In this document: piece after piece, positions 33,140-42,137 of the stretch
Position numbering within the stretch: the first letter of the stretch is position 1
Layout of the letters: every line of letters starts with the position of its first letter
Assembly (NCBI RefSeq): GCF_003284725.1
Contig: NZ_PGTO01000010.1
Location: 1-64,000 of the forward strand
DNA length: 64,000 nt
Source of the DNA: Paramagnetospirillum kuznetsovii
GTDB lineage: Bacteria; Pseudomonadota; Alphaproteobacteria; Rhodospirillales; Magnetospirillaceae
Reading direction: 5' to 3'
Program-made: the position numbers and the translations under genes
The notes under the pieces: generated by a model
Told to the model about the DNA's origin: nothing
The model's database searches: none
The model's input: the letters and a program-made list of their open reading frames with translations, nothing else

Positions 33140-33493
33140 TTAAGGGCGCCACGCCTCGTAATCGCCGGTGGCGCGCTCGCGCACGCCGCCCGCCAGATCG
33201 TGGCCCGGCGGCAGATAGGCGTCCGGCGAACCCGTCTTGTTGGCTTCGTGCGGCTTTTGCCAGGACTGCCGGGCGGCGTCGGTCAGCGGCTTGTCCGAGG
33301 TGTAGTGCAGCCAAGCATGCCATTCCGGCGGAATCTTGGAGGCCTCGGGCTTGCCCTTGAACAAGACCCAACGCTTGGTGCGCCGACCCTTGGCGGCCGA
33401 GCGCTCGGTGAAATAGCGGTTGCCGGTGGTATCGGTACCGACCAGCTTGCCCTTGGTCCAAGTGTAAAGCAGGGTGCCCAGCGTCGCCATCAT
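33140..33493 (-). CDS. NADH:ubiquinone oxidoreductase NDUFA12-type accessory subunit
   Basis: This 117-residue protein belongs to the 17.2-kDa complex I subunit family (B17.2/NDUFA12). It has GTLLYTWTKGKLVGTDTTGNRYF at the N-terminus, RRTKRWVLFKG near 45, and PPEWHAWLHYTSDKPLTD near 60-77. Alphaproteobacterial complex I carries this subunit outside the main nuo operon, in line with its mitochondrial descent. The start is one of two tandem ATGs (33493 or 33490); the frame upstream of that is not used. It heads the minus-strand MCE/DUF2155 operon, with 28 bp to the next gene. Confidence 0.93.
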   Translation of the reverse strand: MMATLGTLLYTWTKGKLVGTDTTGNRYFTERSAAKGRRTKRWVLFKGKPEASKIPPEWHAWLHYTSDKPLTDAARQSWQKPHEANKTGSPDAYLPPGHDLAGGVRERATGDYEAWRP

Positions 33494-33642
33494 CGTCCTC
33501 GCGAAGCAAATGTGTGGCGGACTATAGGCAAAACCCCATGCCTCCGTCCAGAGGGGTTGCATCGGCTCGCAGAGATTTGGCCGCCGCCGCGCCTTTCCGA
33601 GCCGCCTCCCATACTATCCGTGCCAATTTTAGACAGATTCAG

Positions 33643-33658
33643 ACACAATATGCTGTGA
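33643..33658. promoter_or_regulatory. Possible NrdR box upstream of nrdJ
   Basis: ACACAATATGCTGTGA fits the NrdR box consensus at about 13 of 16 positions. It lies ~190 bp before the nrdJ start and 18 bp before a possible -35 element. NrdR boxes usually come in pairs ~31 bp apart, and I find no good second box. Confidence 0.45.
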
Positions 33659-33676
33659 ATGAATTGTAAGTAGCTG

Positions 33677-33705
33677 TTGACGCAACCGGCGCCGCTGACA
33701 TAGCT
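33677..33705 (+). promoter_or_regulatory. Candidate sigma70-type promoter of nrdJ
   Basis: TTGACG (33677-33682) is followed after 17 bp by ATAGCT (33700-33705). The -10 match is weak. The rest of the 353-bp gap 33494-33846 contains the NrdR-like box and GC-rich sequence; I see no gene and no recognisable cobalamin riboswitch in it. Confidence 0.4.
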
Positions 33706-33846
33706 TATGCGTCGCTGTCGAGGGAGAGCCACAACATCTAGTGGCGCGACGCAGGAGGGGGGGATGTTGCCGCACCGGCATGCCCGCTGTCATTGCGCCA
33801 CTTCGACCCAGAGTCGGTCAAGACCAGTCGAACAGAGGGGAAGCAA

Positions 33847-36800
33847 ATGCGGGTCCAGCGTCATTTTACCAAGACCGGTGAGTCGGCTTATGCGGGCATC
33901 GAGTTCCGCAACGCCAGCAGCGAGATCCGCAATCCCGACGGTTCGGTGGTGTTCTCCGCTGGCGATATCGAGGTTCCGGCCGACTGGTCCCAGGTGGCGT
34001 GCGACGTTCTGGCCCAGAAGTATTTCCGCAAGGCCGGGGTTCCCGCCAAGCTGAAGCGCTCGGCCGAAAAGAACGTCCCCGAATGGCTGTCCCGTCACGA
34101 GCCGGATTCCGACGCCCTGGACAAGCTGCCCGAGAAGGAACGCATCGTCGGCGAGCGCAGCGCCAAGCAGGTGTTCGACCGTCTGGCCGGAACCTGGACC
34201 TATTGGGGATGGAAAGGCGGCTATTTCGACGGCGAGGCCGACGCGCTGGCCTTCCGCGACGAGATGGCCCATATGCTGGCCCGCCAGATGGGCGCCCCCA
34301 ACTCGCCGCAATGGTTCAACACCGGCCTGCATTGGGCCTATGGCATCGACGGCCCCGGCCAGGGTCATTCCTATGTGGACTTCAAGACCGGCAAGCTGGT
34401 CCGGTCCAAGTCCGCCTACGAGCATCCCCAGCCCCATGCCTGCTTCATCCAGTCCATCGAGGATGATCTGGTCAATGAAGGCGGCATCATGGACCTGTGG
34501 GTGCGCGAGGCCCGCCTGTTCAAGTACGGTTCCGGCACCGGCACCAATTTCTCCAAGCTGCGCGGCGAGGGCGAGAAGCTGTCGGGCGGCGGACGGTCCT
34601 CCGGTCTGATGAGCTTCCTCAAGATCGGCGACCGCGCCGCTGGCGCCATCAAGTCGGGCGGCACCACGCGCCGCGCCGCCAAGATGGTGGTGGTCGACGT
34701 GGACCATCCCGATATCGAGAAGTTCATCGACTGGAAGGTGCGCGAAGAGCAGAAGGTGGCCGCCCTGGTGGCCGGTTCCCGCCTTGCCGCCCGCACCCTG
34801 ACCGAGGTCATGGCCGCCTGCCGCGAATGGGACGGCGCCGATGGCGACGGCCGCTTCGACCCCAAGGTCAATGCCCGCCTGAAGAAGGCCATCGTCGAGG
34901 GCCGCAAGTGCGAGATCCCGGAGAACTACATCCAGCGGGTCATCCAGTTCGCTAGGCAGGGCTATACCCAGATCGACTTCCCGGTGCTGGACACCGATTG
35001 GGATTCGGAAGCCTATCTGACCGTGTCGGGCCAGAACTCCAATAATTCCGTGCGCGTCGACAACGGCTTCCTCAACGCCGTGATCAACGACGGCGACTGG
35101 AACCTGTCCCATCGCAAGAACGGCAAGATCGCCAAGACGCTGAAGGCTCGCGACCTGTGGGAGCAGATCGGCGAGGCCGCCTGGGCCTGCGCCGATCCGG
35201 GCATCCAGTTCGACACCACCATCAACGAGTGGCACACCTGCCCCGAATCGGGCCGCATCAACGCGTCCAATCCCTGCTCGGAATACATGTTCCTGGACGA
35301 CACCGCCTGCAATCTGGCGTCCCTGAACCTGATGTGCTTCCGCAAGGAGGATGGCAGCTTCGACGTGGAGGGCTATCGCCACGCGGTGAAGCTGTGGACC
35401 ATGGTGCTGGAAATCTCCGTGCTGATGGCGCAGTTCCCGTCGCCCCGCATCGCCGAACTATCCTACGAGTTCCGCACCCTGGGCTTGGGCTATGCCAATG
35501 TGGGCGGCCTGCTCATGGCGTCCGGCATTCCCTATGACAGCGACACCGGCCGCGCCCTGATCGCCGCCATCACCTCGCTCACCACCGGCGAGGCCTATGC
35601 CACCTCGGCCGACATGGCCGAGGAGCTGGGCGCCTTCGAAGGCTTCGAGAAGAACCGCGCCGCCATGCTGCGCGTCATCCGCAACCATCGCCGCGCCGCC
35701 CAAGGCCTGGGCAACGGCTATGAGGGCCTGTCGGTGCTCCCGGTTCCGCTGGACGCCGCCAATTGCCCCGACGCCCCGCTGCTGGCCGCCGCCCGTCAGG
35801 CTTGGGACGAGGCGCTGGCCAAGGGCGAGAAGCACGGCTTCCGCAATGCCCAGACCTCCGTGGTGGCGCCGACCGGCACCATCGGTCTGGTGATGGATTG
35901 CGACACCACCGGCATCGAGCCCGACTTCGCCCTGGTGAAGTTCAAGAAACTGGCCGGGGGCGGCTACTTCAAGATCATCAACCGCATGGTCCCCGAGGCG
36001 CTGCGCACCCTGGGCTATGGCGAGGCAGAGATCGCCGAGATGATCCGCTACGCGGTGGGCCACGCGTCCTTGCGCGGCGCTCCCCACATCAACCACGACT
36101 CCTTGCGCGCCAAGGGCTTCACCGACGAGGCGCTGGACAAGATCGAATCGCAGCTGGAAGCCGCCTTCGACATCAAGTTCGTGTTCAACAAATACGGCCT
36201 GGGCGAGCAGTTCTGCACCGAGACCCTGGGCATCCCGGCGGCCAAGCTGAACGACTACACGTTCGACATGCTGGAATGGCTGGGCTTCACCCGCGAACAG
36301 ATCGAGCTGGCCAATACCCATTGCACCGGTGCCATGACCCTGGAAGGCTCGCCCTATCTTCGCGCCGAGCATCTGGCGGTGTTCGATTGCGCCAGCCCCT
36401 GCGGCCGCATCGGCAAGCGCTCGCTGTCGGTGGATGCCCATATCCGCATGATGGCCGCCGCCCAGTCCTTCATCTCGGGCGCCATCTCCAAGACCATCAA
36501 CATGTCCAACTCGGCCACCGTCGAGGATTGCAAGGAAGCCTACATGCTGTCCTGGCGCCTGGGCGTGAAGGCCAACGCGCTGTATCGCGACGGCTCCAAG
36601 CTCAGCCAGCCGCTGCAGGCCTCGCTGCTGGATGATGCCGGGGCGCTGGCCGATGAACTGGCCGACGCCGCCATGGCGGCCAAGGCCGGGATCGTCGCCG
36701 AGCGGGTGGTCGAGCGGATCGTGCAGATGCAGCGCCGCTCCAAGCTGCCCGATCGCCGCAAGGGCTATACCCAGAAGGCTATCGTCGGCGGCCACAAGGT

Positions 36801-37497
36801 CTATTTGCGCACCGGCGAATACGAGGACGGCAAGCTGGGCGAGATCTTCATCGACATGCACAAGGAAGGCGCCGCCTTCCGCGCCATGATGAACAATTTC
36901 GCCATCGCCATCTCGGTGGGCCTGCAATACGGCGTGCCGCTGGAAGAGTTCGTCGAGGCCTTCACCTTCACCCGCTTCGAGCCCTCGGGCATGGTCGAAG
37001 GCAACGAGACCATCAAGATGTCGTCCTCCATCCTGGACTATATCTTCCGCGAACTGGCCATCTCCTATCTGGGCCGCAACGATCTGGCCCATGTGGAACC
37101 GGCCGACCTCACCCCCGACACCGTCGGTCGCGGCGCCTCGGAAAGCCATCTGGAGCAGCAGGCCCAGCACATGGCGGTGGTGGAGAAGGTGGCCTCCAAG
37201 GGCTATGTGCGCTCGTCCAACCTGCTGTTCCTGAAGCGCGGCGGCCCGACCTCCATGTCCACCGACATTTCCGGCGGCATGCAGCTGGCGGCGTCGGCGG
37301 CGCAGACGGTGGTTAGCGTCGGCGGCGACACCGAAGCCCTGATCCAGGAGTTCGACGCCCGCGCCGAACAGATCCGCACCGCCCGCATGAAGGGCTACGA
37401 GGGCGACGCCTGCCCCGAATGCGGCAACTTCACCCTGGTGCGCAACGGCACCTGCCTGAAGTGCGACACCTGCGGTGGCACCACCGGCTGCAGCTGA
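33847..37497 (+). CDS. nrdJ: Vitamin B12-dependent class II ribonucleotide reductase NrdJ
   Basis: This 1216-residue adenosylcobalamin-dependent reductase makes deoxyribonucleotides and works with or without oxygen. It has [10 protein letters not shown] near residue 200 (first redox Cys) and the catalytic N-x-C-x-E motif NPCSEY near 476. The second redox Cys is in TACNL, with phosphate-loop residues in [11 protein letters not shown] near 675. A C-terminal zinc-ribbon-like redox tail ([23 protein letters not shown]) ends the protein. The length is typical of the large alphaproteobacterial form. ATG 33847 has GAGGGGA upstream; the open frame before it is not supported. A possible NrdR box is present upstream. 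Confidence 0.97.
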   Translation: MRVQRHFTKTGESAYAGIEFRNASSEIRNPDGSVVFSAGDIEVPADWSQVACDVLAQKYFRKAGVPAKLKRSAEKNVPEWLSRHEPDSDALDKLPEKERIVGERSAKQVFDRLAGTWTYWGWKGGYFDGEADALAFRDEMAHMLARQMGAPNSPQWFNTGLHWAYGIDGPGQGHSYVDFKTGKLVRSKSAYEHPQPHACFIQSIEDDLVNEGGIMDLWVREARLFKYGSGTGTNFSKLRGEGEKLSGGGRSSGLMSFLKIGDRAAGAIKSGGTTRRAAKMVVVDVDHPDIEKFIDWKVREEQKVAALVAGSRLAARTLTEVMAACREWDGADGDGRFDPKVNARLKKAIVEGRKCEIPENYIQRVIQFARQGYTQIDFPVLDTDWDSEAYLTVSGQNSNNSVRVDNGFLNAVINDGDWNLSHRKNGKIAKTLKARDLWEQIGEAAWACADPGIQFDTTINEWHTCPESGRINASNPCSEYMFLDDTACNLASLNLMCFRKEDGSFDVEGYRHAVKLWTMVLEISVLMAQFPSPRIAELSYEFRTLGLGYANVGGLLMASGIPYDSDTGRALIAAITSLTTGEAYATSADMAEELGAFEGFEKNRAAMLRVIRNHRRAAQGLGNGYEGLSVLPVPLDAANCPDAPLLAAARQAWDEALAKGEKHGFRNAQTSVVAPTGTIGLVMDCDTTGIEPDFALVKFKKLAGGGYFKIINRMVPEALRTLGYGEAEIAEMIRYAVGHASLRGAPHINHDSLRAKGFTDEALDKIESQLEAAFDIKFVFNKYGLGEQFCTETLGIPAAKLNDYTFDMLEWLGFTREQIELANTHCTGAMTLEGSPYLRAEHLAVFDCASPCGRIGKRSLSVDAHIRMMAAAQSFISGAISKTINMSNSATVEDCKEAYMLSWRLGVKANALYRDGSKLSQPLQASLLDDAGALADELADAAMAAKAGIVAERVVERIVQMQRRSKLPDRRKGYTQKAIVGGHKVYLRTGEYEDGKLGEIFIDMHKEGAAFRAMMNNFAIAISVGLQYGVPLEEFVEAFTFTRFEPSGMVEGNETIKMSSSILDYIFRELAISYLGRNDLAHVEPADLTPDTVGRGASESHLEQQAQHMAVVEKVASKGYVRSSNLLFLKRGGPTSMSTDISGGMQLAASAAQTVVSVGGDTEALIQEFDARAEQIRTARMKGYEGDACPECGNFTLVRNGTCLKCDTCGGTTGCS

Positions 37498-37517
37498 ACG
37501 GGGGGGCTTAGGTCTGG

Positions 37518-37583
37518 AAAGCGGGCAGGATGCCCGCGCTCCAACAATGGACGCTCTACCAGGAGCGCGGGCGTCTCGCCCGC
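37518..37583. repeat. GGAGCGCGGGCG palindrome after nrdJ
   Basis: An arm at 37518-37542 (AAAGCGGGCAGGATGCCCGC then GCTCC) faces an imperfect opposite arm at 37562-37583. It belongs to the same family as 10608-10665 and 61193-61252 but has diverged in the first arm. Confidence 0.85.
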
Positions 37584-37653
37584 AGAGGTCCGCCCACGCG
37601 GCGGTCGCTATAAGTCAGGGCGCGGGGCCGAACGAACGTTCTCTGGCCTCGCG

Positions 37654-37690
37654 ACCAAAAGGGCCGCTCCCTCACGGGGGCGGCCCTTAA
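37654..37690 (-). terminator. Terminator of the thrC/M16 operon
   Basis: Read on the minus strand, TAAGGGCCGC and its partner arm (37688-37679 with 37669-37659, small mismatches at the loop) are followed by TTTT at 37660-37657. It begins about 20 bp after the minus-strand stop at 37710. It may also stop nrdJ readthrough from the other side. Confidence 0.7.
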
Positions 37691-37709
37691 TCCTTGTCGC
37701 GGGGGGGGA

Positions 37710-38969
37710 TCAGCGCAGCCGCGCTGCCACCTGATCGAAGCTTTCCACCTTGGCCAGCGGGCCGATGGCGGCGAAGGTCGGGGTTCCGGCGAACAGGCGG
37801 CGCGCCACCCGGGCGCAGTCTTCTGCGGTGATGGCCTCCACCTTGGCGACCACCTCGGCCACCGGGATGGGGCGGCCATAGACCGAGATCTGGCGGGCCA
37901 GTTGCTCGCAGCGCGAGGTGGTGCTTTCCAGGCTCATGAGGATCGAGGCCTTGAGCTGGGCGCGGGCGCGATGGACTTCGTCGTCGCGCACACCCGCGCC
38001 GACCTTGACGATTTCCTCGCACATGACCGGAATCAGTTCGGCCACTTCGTTCTCGCCGGTTCCGGCATAGACGCCGAACAGGCCGCCGTCGTCATAGGAC
38101 GACGCGAAGGAATAGATGGAATAGACGAGGCCGCGCTTTTCCCGCACCTCCTGGAACAGGCGCGACGACATGCCGCCGCCCAGCAACGTGGACAGCACCG
38201 AGGCGCAGTAGTAGTCGGGATCGTCATAGGCGATGCCGTCGAAGCCCACCACCACATGGACCTGTTCCAGGTCGCGCTCTTCCCGGAAATCACCGCCCAC
38301 ATAATGGGCGCGCTCGGTCGCCGTCGCCGCCGGGGCGGGCAGACCGGCGAAAGCGGCTTCGGCGGCGTCCACCAACTGGTCGTGGTCGATGCGCCCCGAG
38401 GCGGACAGAACCATGCGCGGTGCCGAATAGTGACTGCGCAGATAGCCCAGCACATTGTCGCGGCTCATGCCGCGCACCAGCTCCTCGGTGCCCAGCACGG
38501 CGCGGCCCAGGGGCTGGTCGGGATAGGCGGTGGCCTGGAAATGATCGAAGATGATGTCGTCGGGAGTATCGACCGCCTGGTTGATCTCTTGGACCACCAC
38601 CGCCTGTTCGCGGGCCAGTTCCTCGGAGTCCATGGTGGAGTGCTGCAGGATGTCGGAGATGATGTCCAGCGCCAGCCCGCCGTCTTCCTTCAGCACCTTG
38701 GCGTAATAGGCGGTGTGGTCGCGGGCGGTATAGGCGTTGAGGTGGCCGCCGCAGGCATCCATTTCCTCGGCGATGTCCTGGGCGGAACGGCGTTCGGTGC
38801 CCTTGAAGGCCATGTGCTCCAGCAGGTGGGAGACGCCGTTGAGAACGGAAGGTTCATGGCGGGTGCCCGCGTCAACCCAGACGCCCAGCGAGACGGTTTC
38901 CACCGTTTCCATGGGATCGGTGACCACCTTCAGGCCGGAGGCGAGGACGCTTTCGCGGATGGTGCTCAT
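37710..38969 (-). CDS. M16-family zinc metallopeptidase (processing-peptidase-like)
   Basis: This 419-residue protease has the inverted zinc motif HLLEH in VSHLLEHMAFKGTERR near residue 48, with the downstream Glu in QEINQAVD near 125. The inactive second half contains GGGMSSRLFQEVREKRGLVYSI near 275. It is closely similar in plan to the mitochondrial processing peptidase beta subunit, as expected for alphaproteobacteria. Its bacterial substrates are unknown. The start overlaps the thrC stop by four bases (ATGA), so it is translationally coupled to threonine synthase. Confidence 0.94.
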   Translation of the reverse strand: MSTIRESVLASGLKVVTDPMETVETVSLGVWVDAGTRHEPSVLNGVSHLLEHMAFKGTERRSAQDIAEEMDACGGHLNAYTARDHTAYYAKVLKEDGGLALDIISDILQHSTMDSEELAREQAVVVQEINQAVDTPDDIIFDHFQATAYPDQPLGRAVLGTEELVRGMSRDNVLGYLRSHYSAPRMVLSASGRIDHDQLVDAAEAAFAGLPAPAATATERAHYVGGDFREERDLEQVHVVVGFDGIAYDDPDYYCASVLSTLLGGGMSSRLFQEVREKRGLVYSIYSFASSYDDGGLFGVYAGTGENEVAELIPVMCEEIVKVGAGVRDDEVHRARAQLKASILMSLESTTSRCEQLARQISVYGRPIPVAEVVAKVEAITAEDCARVARRLFAGTPTFAAIGPLAKVESFDQVAARLR

Positions 38970-40369
38970 GCTTTTGCCCGACCGGCGAAGGCCCGGACAT
39001 AGGTCTTCAGCGCCTCGGCATCGTTGGCGAGGCTGTCCAGCCTCTCTGGCCGCTGGAACAGATCGGCCATGTGGGGCGGCAAGGGGGGGCGGCTGCCGGT
39101 CGCCTGTTCCACCGCGTCGGGGAATTTGGCCGGATGGGCGGTGGCCAGCGCCACCACGGTGGCATCCTTGGCCGAATGGCCCTTCAGCCCGGCGGCGACA
39201 CCGATCACCGAATGGGGGTCCAGGGTCTCGCCGGTGGAGCGCTTCAACGCCCGCATGGCGGCCAGGGTGGCCTCGTCGTCGAAGCGATAGGCCTCGAACA
39301 CCGCGCGCATGGCGCTCCACGCTCCTTGCGGCATGACCATGGCGCCGTGGGCGCGGAACTCGCCCATCAGCTTGTCCACCGCCGCTCCGTCCGAGCCCAG
39401 GGACAGATACATCAGCCGCTCGAAATTGGAGGAAACCTGAATATCCATGCTGGGAGACAAGGTGGGGACGACGCCGTCGGTCTTCATCACCCCGCCCTCG
39501 AAAAAGCGGGTCAGGATGTCGTTGGTGTTGGAGCCGACGATCAGCTTGTCGATGGGCAGCCCCATCAGCCTGGCGGCATAGCCCGCGAAGACATTGCCGA
39601 AATTGCCGGTGGGCACCGAGAAGGTCATGGGGACATCGGGCGAGCCCAGCGCCACGCCCGCGGCGAAATAATAGACGATCTGGGCCATGACGCGCGCCCA
39701 GTTGATGGAGTTCACCGCCGACAGGTTCATCTCGTCGCGGAAGGCTTCGTCGTTGAACAGGGCTTTGACCAGATCCTGGCAATCGTCGAAGGTGCCGTCC
39801 ACCGCCAGATTGCGCACATTGGACGACAGCACCGTGGTCATCTGGCGCCGCTGCACCTCGGACACCCGGCCCTTGGGATGCAGGATCACGATATCAACGG
39901 CAGCGCGGTCGCGGCAGGCCTCGATGGCGGCCGATCCGGTGTCGCCCGAGGTGGCGCCGACGATGGTGACCTTTTGCCCCTTCTTTTTCAGAACATGGTC
40001 GAACAGGCGGCCGACCAGTTGCAGGGCATAGTCCTTGAAGGCCAGGGTGGGGCCGTGGAACAGCTCCATCACCCACTGGTTATGGCCCAACTGCTTCAAG
40101 GGCGCCACGGCGGGATGGGTGAAACCGGCATAGGACTCGGCGCAGAGCTTGGCCAGTTCGGCGTCGCTCAGGCATCCTTCCACGAAGGGGCGCATGACGC
40201 GGGCGGCCAATTCGGCATAGGACAGGCCGCGCATGGCCCTGATCTCGGCACCGCTGAAGCTCGGCCAGGATTGGGGCAGATACAGACCGCCGTCGCGGGC
40301 AAGGCCCGCCAACAGGACGTCGTCGAAATCAAGGACAGGCGCTTTGCCGCGCGTGCTCACATACTTCAA
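38966..40369 (-). CDS. thrC: Threonine synthase ThrC
   Basis: This 467-residue PLP enzyme converts O-phospho-L-homoserine to L-threonine. Visible features are YVSTRGKAPVLDFDDVLLAGLARDGGLYLP at the N-terminus and the PLP lysine in FHGPTLAFKDYALQ near 110. GATSGDTGSAAIEACRDR follows near 145 and the phosphate-binding GNFGN near 250. The length and N-terminal domain mark it as the long class found in proteobacteria and yeast. It heads a two-gene unit with the M16 peptidase. Confidence 0.97.
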   Translation of the reverse strand: MKYVSTRGKAPVLDFDDVLLAGLARDGGLYLPQSWPSFSGAEIRAMRGLSYAELAARVMRPFVEGCLSDAELAKLCAESYAGFTHPAVAPLKQLGHNQWVMELFHGPTLAFKDYALQLVGRLFDHVLKKKGQKVTIVGATSGDTGSAAIEACRDRAAVDIVILHPKGRVSEVQRRQMTTVLSSNVRNLAVDGTFDDCQDLVKALFNDEAFRDEMNLSAVNSINWARVMAQIVYYFAAGVALGSPDVPMTFSVPTGNFGNVFAGYAARLMGLPIDKLIVGSNTNDILTRFFEGGVMKTDGVVPTLSPSMDIQVSSNFERLMYLSLGSDGAAVDKLMGEFRAHGAMVMPQGAWSAMRAVFEAYRFDDEATLAAMRALKRSTGETLDPHSVIGVAAGLKGHSAKDATVVALATAHPAKFPDAVEQATGSRPPLPPHMADLFQRPERLDSLANDAEALKTYVRAFAGRAKA

Positions 40370-40443
40370 GGCAGAGACTCTCCGGCCGAGGTCGAAAGGT
40401 CGGCTACACTAACCACCTAAGGCCGGAGGAGCAAGGGCAAGGC

Positions 40444-40740
40444 CTATTTGCGGCGGGTCTTGGGGCCTTGGGGGGCCATGTCGTCGCCGAGCGAGCTCCA
40501 CAGATTGGTCATGATCTGGGCGTTCTGCTCGATCACCGCCTGGAGAATGGCCGGCTGCATGGTCACGAAGGATTGCGGGTCGCGGATGGACGCCAATTGC
40601 TGAAAAGCCTTGGTGTTATTCTCGGCGATCTCGCGGGCAGCCTCGAAATTGGCACGCTGGAATTCCGCAATCTTGGTCAGGAAAGAGGCGGGGTTAAGGC
40701 TGAACTGTTCGAAGAACTTGGGGTCGAAAGACGGAAACAT
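40444..40740 (-). CDS. Small phasin-like protein
   Basis: This 98-residue helical protein has the phasin pattern: an amphipathic first part (FDPKFFEQFSLNP) and ILTKIAEFQRANFEAAREIAENNTKAFQQLASI-type helices without Cys. Phasins coat polyhydroxyalkanoate granules in alphaproteobacteria. ATG 40740 has GGGAGG five bases upstream. It is not next to any PHA synthase gene here, so the assignment rests on sequence character alone. Confidence 0.6.
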   Translation of the reverse strand: MFPSFDPKFFEQFSLNPASFLTKIAEFQRANFEAAREIAENNTKAFQQLASIRDPQSFVTMQPAILQAVIEQNAQIMTNLWSSLGDDMAPQGPKTRRK

Positions 40741-40808
40741 TCGGGCCTCCCTCATGCGGAATATCTGTCCACGACATTTGCATGATTGAGCGCTGTCCGC
40801 AACGGCCC

Positions 40809-41114
40809 TTACAACGTCGCGCCCAGCAGATCGCTCTTGGTACGGGAGTCGGTGGTTCCCATGTGGCGGGGGCCAACGTTGCGCAGTTCGAGAACGGCCC
40901 CCCTGCGGCGGCACTGCAAACGCAGGGTTCCGATCAATCCGACCACCGCGTTTGTCACACCGCCCAGTTGCTCCAGGTCCAAGATAACGTACCCCGCCCC
41001 GCGCTCCATGGCGGCTTCGAAATCGTCTTGGATACGGTCGTAATCGTCGTCAATCAAGCTGTCGGTCAACCGGATGATGACCCCGGTCGGGTCGAGTAAG
41101 AGAGAATATGCCAT
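40809..41114 (-). CDS. STAS-domain protein, possible anti-sigma factor antagonist
   Basis: This 101-residue single-domain protein has a STAS-like core: VIIRLTDSLIDDDYDRI, then YVILDLEQLGGVTNAVVGLIGTL (residues ~42-64) and AVLELRNVGP near 72-82. In classical members a phosphorylatable Ser follows the VILDL strand. Here that place reads LGGVTNA, leaving Thr as the only hydroxyl candidate. It could be a target of a SpoIIE phosphatase such as that at 25773-27287. No anti-sigma kinase is adjacent. Confidence 0.68.
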   Translation of the reverse strand: MAYSLLLDPTGVIIRLTDSLIDDDYDRIQDDFEAAMERGAGYVILDLEQLGGVTNAVVGLIGTLRLQCRRRGAVLELRNVGPRHMGTTDSRTKSDLLGATL

Positions 41115-41234
41115 TGAGCGTGGGCCCCCAGCCTGCCTCATTACCCATGAGTGTAGGATTCTGGTGTAAAACGAATATATGCGAAAGATCAATGCACCCA
41201 TGCGAAAGTGTAAATGCTGGGTAAATACGGGCGC

Positions 41235-41264
41235 AAAAACGCCGCCGACCCAGGGGGCGGCGGC
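41235..41264 (-). terminator. Minus-strand intrinsic terminator
   Basis: Arms 41264-41258 and 41246-41240 (CGCCGCC / GGCGGCG) enclose a short loop and are followed on the minus strand by TTTTT (41239-41235). It lies about 24 bp after the stop of the gene at 41288-41536. Confidence 0.85.
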
Positions 41265-41287
41265 GAAGTGGCAAGGGGCCATGTGGC

Positions 41288-41536
41288 CTATTTCTTGGCG
41301 GTGGGGGCGTTCTGCTCGTTGCGCTTGAGCACCCCGGCTTCCACCAGCTTGTTGACCAGATCGCCCATGGTGTTCAGCGAATGCAGGAAGCCGTCCACCG
41401 GCATGGCGATGCGTTGGCGCACTTCCATCTTGCCCTGTCCGGATTCGGCGGGTTCCAGCGACACCAATTCGATGCGGACCACGCCGCTGACGAAATCCAC
41501 CCGTCCCACGCCATCGGCGAACATTTCGGCGACCAT
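41288..41536 (-). CDS. Small hypothetical protein
   Basis: This 82-residue protein starts with a beta-rich segment (VDFVSGVVRIELVSLEP), then RIAMPVDGFLHSLNTMGDLVNKLVEAGVL, and ends in a charged tail. The layout (short beta part, R-I-x-M-P, terminal helix) weakly recalls DUF3467-type proteins, but I would not assign it. It is followed by a good terminator and lies 96 bp after the cyclic-nucleotide-binding gene. The short gap 41537-41632 contains only a small GACCGGC-type hairpin. Confidence 0.6.
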   Translation of the reverse strand: MVAEMFADGVGRVDFVSGVVRIELVSLEPAESGQGKMEVRQRIAMPVDGFLHSLNTMGDLVNKLVEAGVLKRNEQNAPTAKK

Positions 41537-41632
41537 ATCCTTACCCCATCATTGTCAATGACCGGCACCGTCGCCGGTCAACAGGGTCCGATGGTGCGCC
41601 ATCGCCGCCAACGGGTCAATCGGCCATGGACC

Positions 41633-41971
41633 CTACAGCTTGTCCGCCATGCTGCGGACGTTTTGCACCAAGATAGCGAGGAGGCGGGTGACGAAGGGAT
41701 CGACACCTTTCAGCTTGTTGTCCAACAAGGCGCGGGGGACCACGATCAGGGTGACTTCGGTCTTGGCCCGTGCCGTGGCCATGCGCGGCGCGCCATCGAT
41801 CAGCGCCATCTCGCCGAAAATGGCATTGGTGCCGACTTCGGCGAAGGCCTGAGAGCTTTTGCACAGCTCGACGATACCGGACTGGACGATGAAGGCTTTA
41901 TCTCCGGTTTCACCCTCCTTGAAGATGATTTCACCGGGGGCGGCGACGCGTCGGTCAAGAAATTTGAGCAT
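41633..41971 (-). CDS. Stand-alone cyclic-nucleotide-binding domain protein
   Basis: This 112-residue protein is just one CNMP-binding (Crp/CAP N-terminal type) beta-roll. It has APGEIIFKEGETGDKAFIVQSGIVEL (residues ~11-36) and the phosphate-binding cassette FGEMALIDGAPRMATARA (~52-69) with the Glu and Arg that contact cyclic nucleotides. There is no DNA-binding or kinase domain, so it must act through a partner or as a sink. Its start overlaps the stop of a tiny membrane-protein gene by 17 bp, which itself begins at the gltA stop. Confidence 0.83.
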   Translation of the reverse strand: MLKFLDRRVAAPGEIIFKEGETGDKAFIVQSGIVELCKSSQAFAEVGTNAIFGEMALIDGAPRMATARAKTEVTLIVVPRALLDNKLKGVDPFVTRLLAILVQNVRSMADKL

Positions 41972-42137
41972 AGAGCATCACCGCTGCGATCGCGAAAAGA
42001 GCGACGGCCGCAGCGATCTTCAATCGCTTGCGGCCGCCGGAATCATAGTTATCGTTGGCAGGCGACGGCAGCCTCAGGAACGGCCCCTTGGGGAGCCGGT
42101 CCCGAGACGTGCGATCTTGCCCGCCGGTCTTAGGCAC
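41955..42137 (-). CDS. Possible small single-pass membrane protein
   Basis: This is a ~60-residue frame starting at GTG 42137, which overlaps the last codons of gltA. Residues ~1-38 are basic and polar, and ~39-57 form one hydrophobic helix ([19 protein letters not shown]). The PANDN motif before it is common in short alphaproteobacterial proteins. The frame overlaps the next gene at its 3' end. No clear ribosome-binding site is visible; translation would depend on coupling to gltA. I regard it as plausible but unproven. Confidence 0.4.
   Translation of the reverse strand: MPKTGGQDRTSRDRLPKGPFLRLPSPANDNYDSGGRKRLKIAAAVALFAIAAVMLYAQIS

Noticed and set aside
31106-33493. A horizontally acquired island around aat, the MCE genes and NDUFA12
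   Set aside because: Base composition and gene order look native for alphaproteobacteria, with no mobility gene or tRNA boundary.
33494-33846. Cobalamin riboswitch in front of the B12-dependent reductase
   Set aside because: I looked for the B12 box and the surrounding conserved segments; a GCCACT fragment is there but the rest is not.
35458-37170. Long minus-strand frame antisense to nrdJ (and another at 33790-35382)
   Set aside because: Both are codon-bias shadows of the NrdJ frame with no recognisable protein features.
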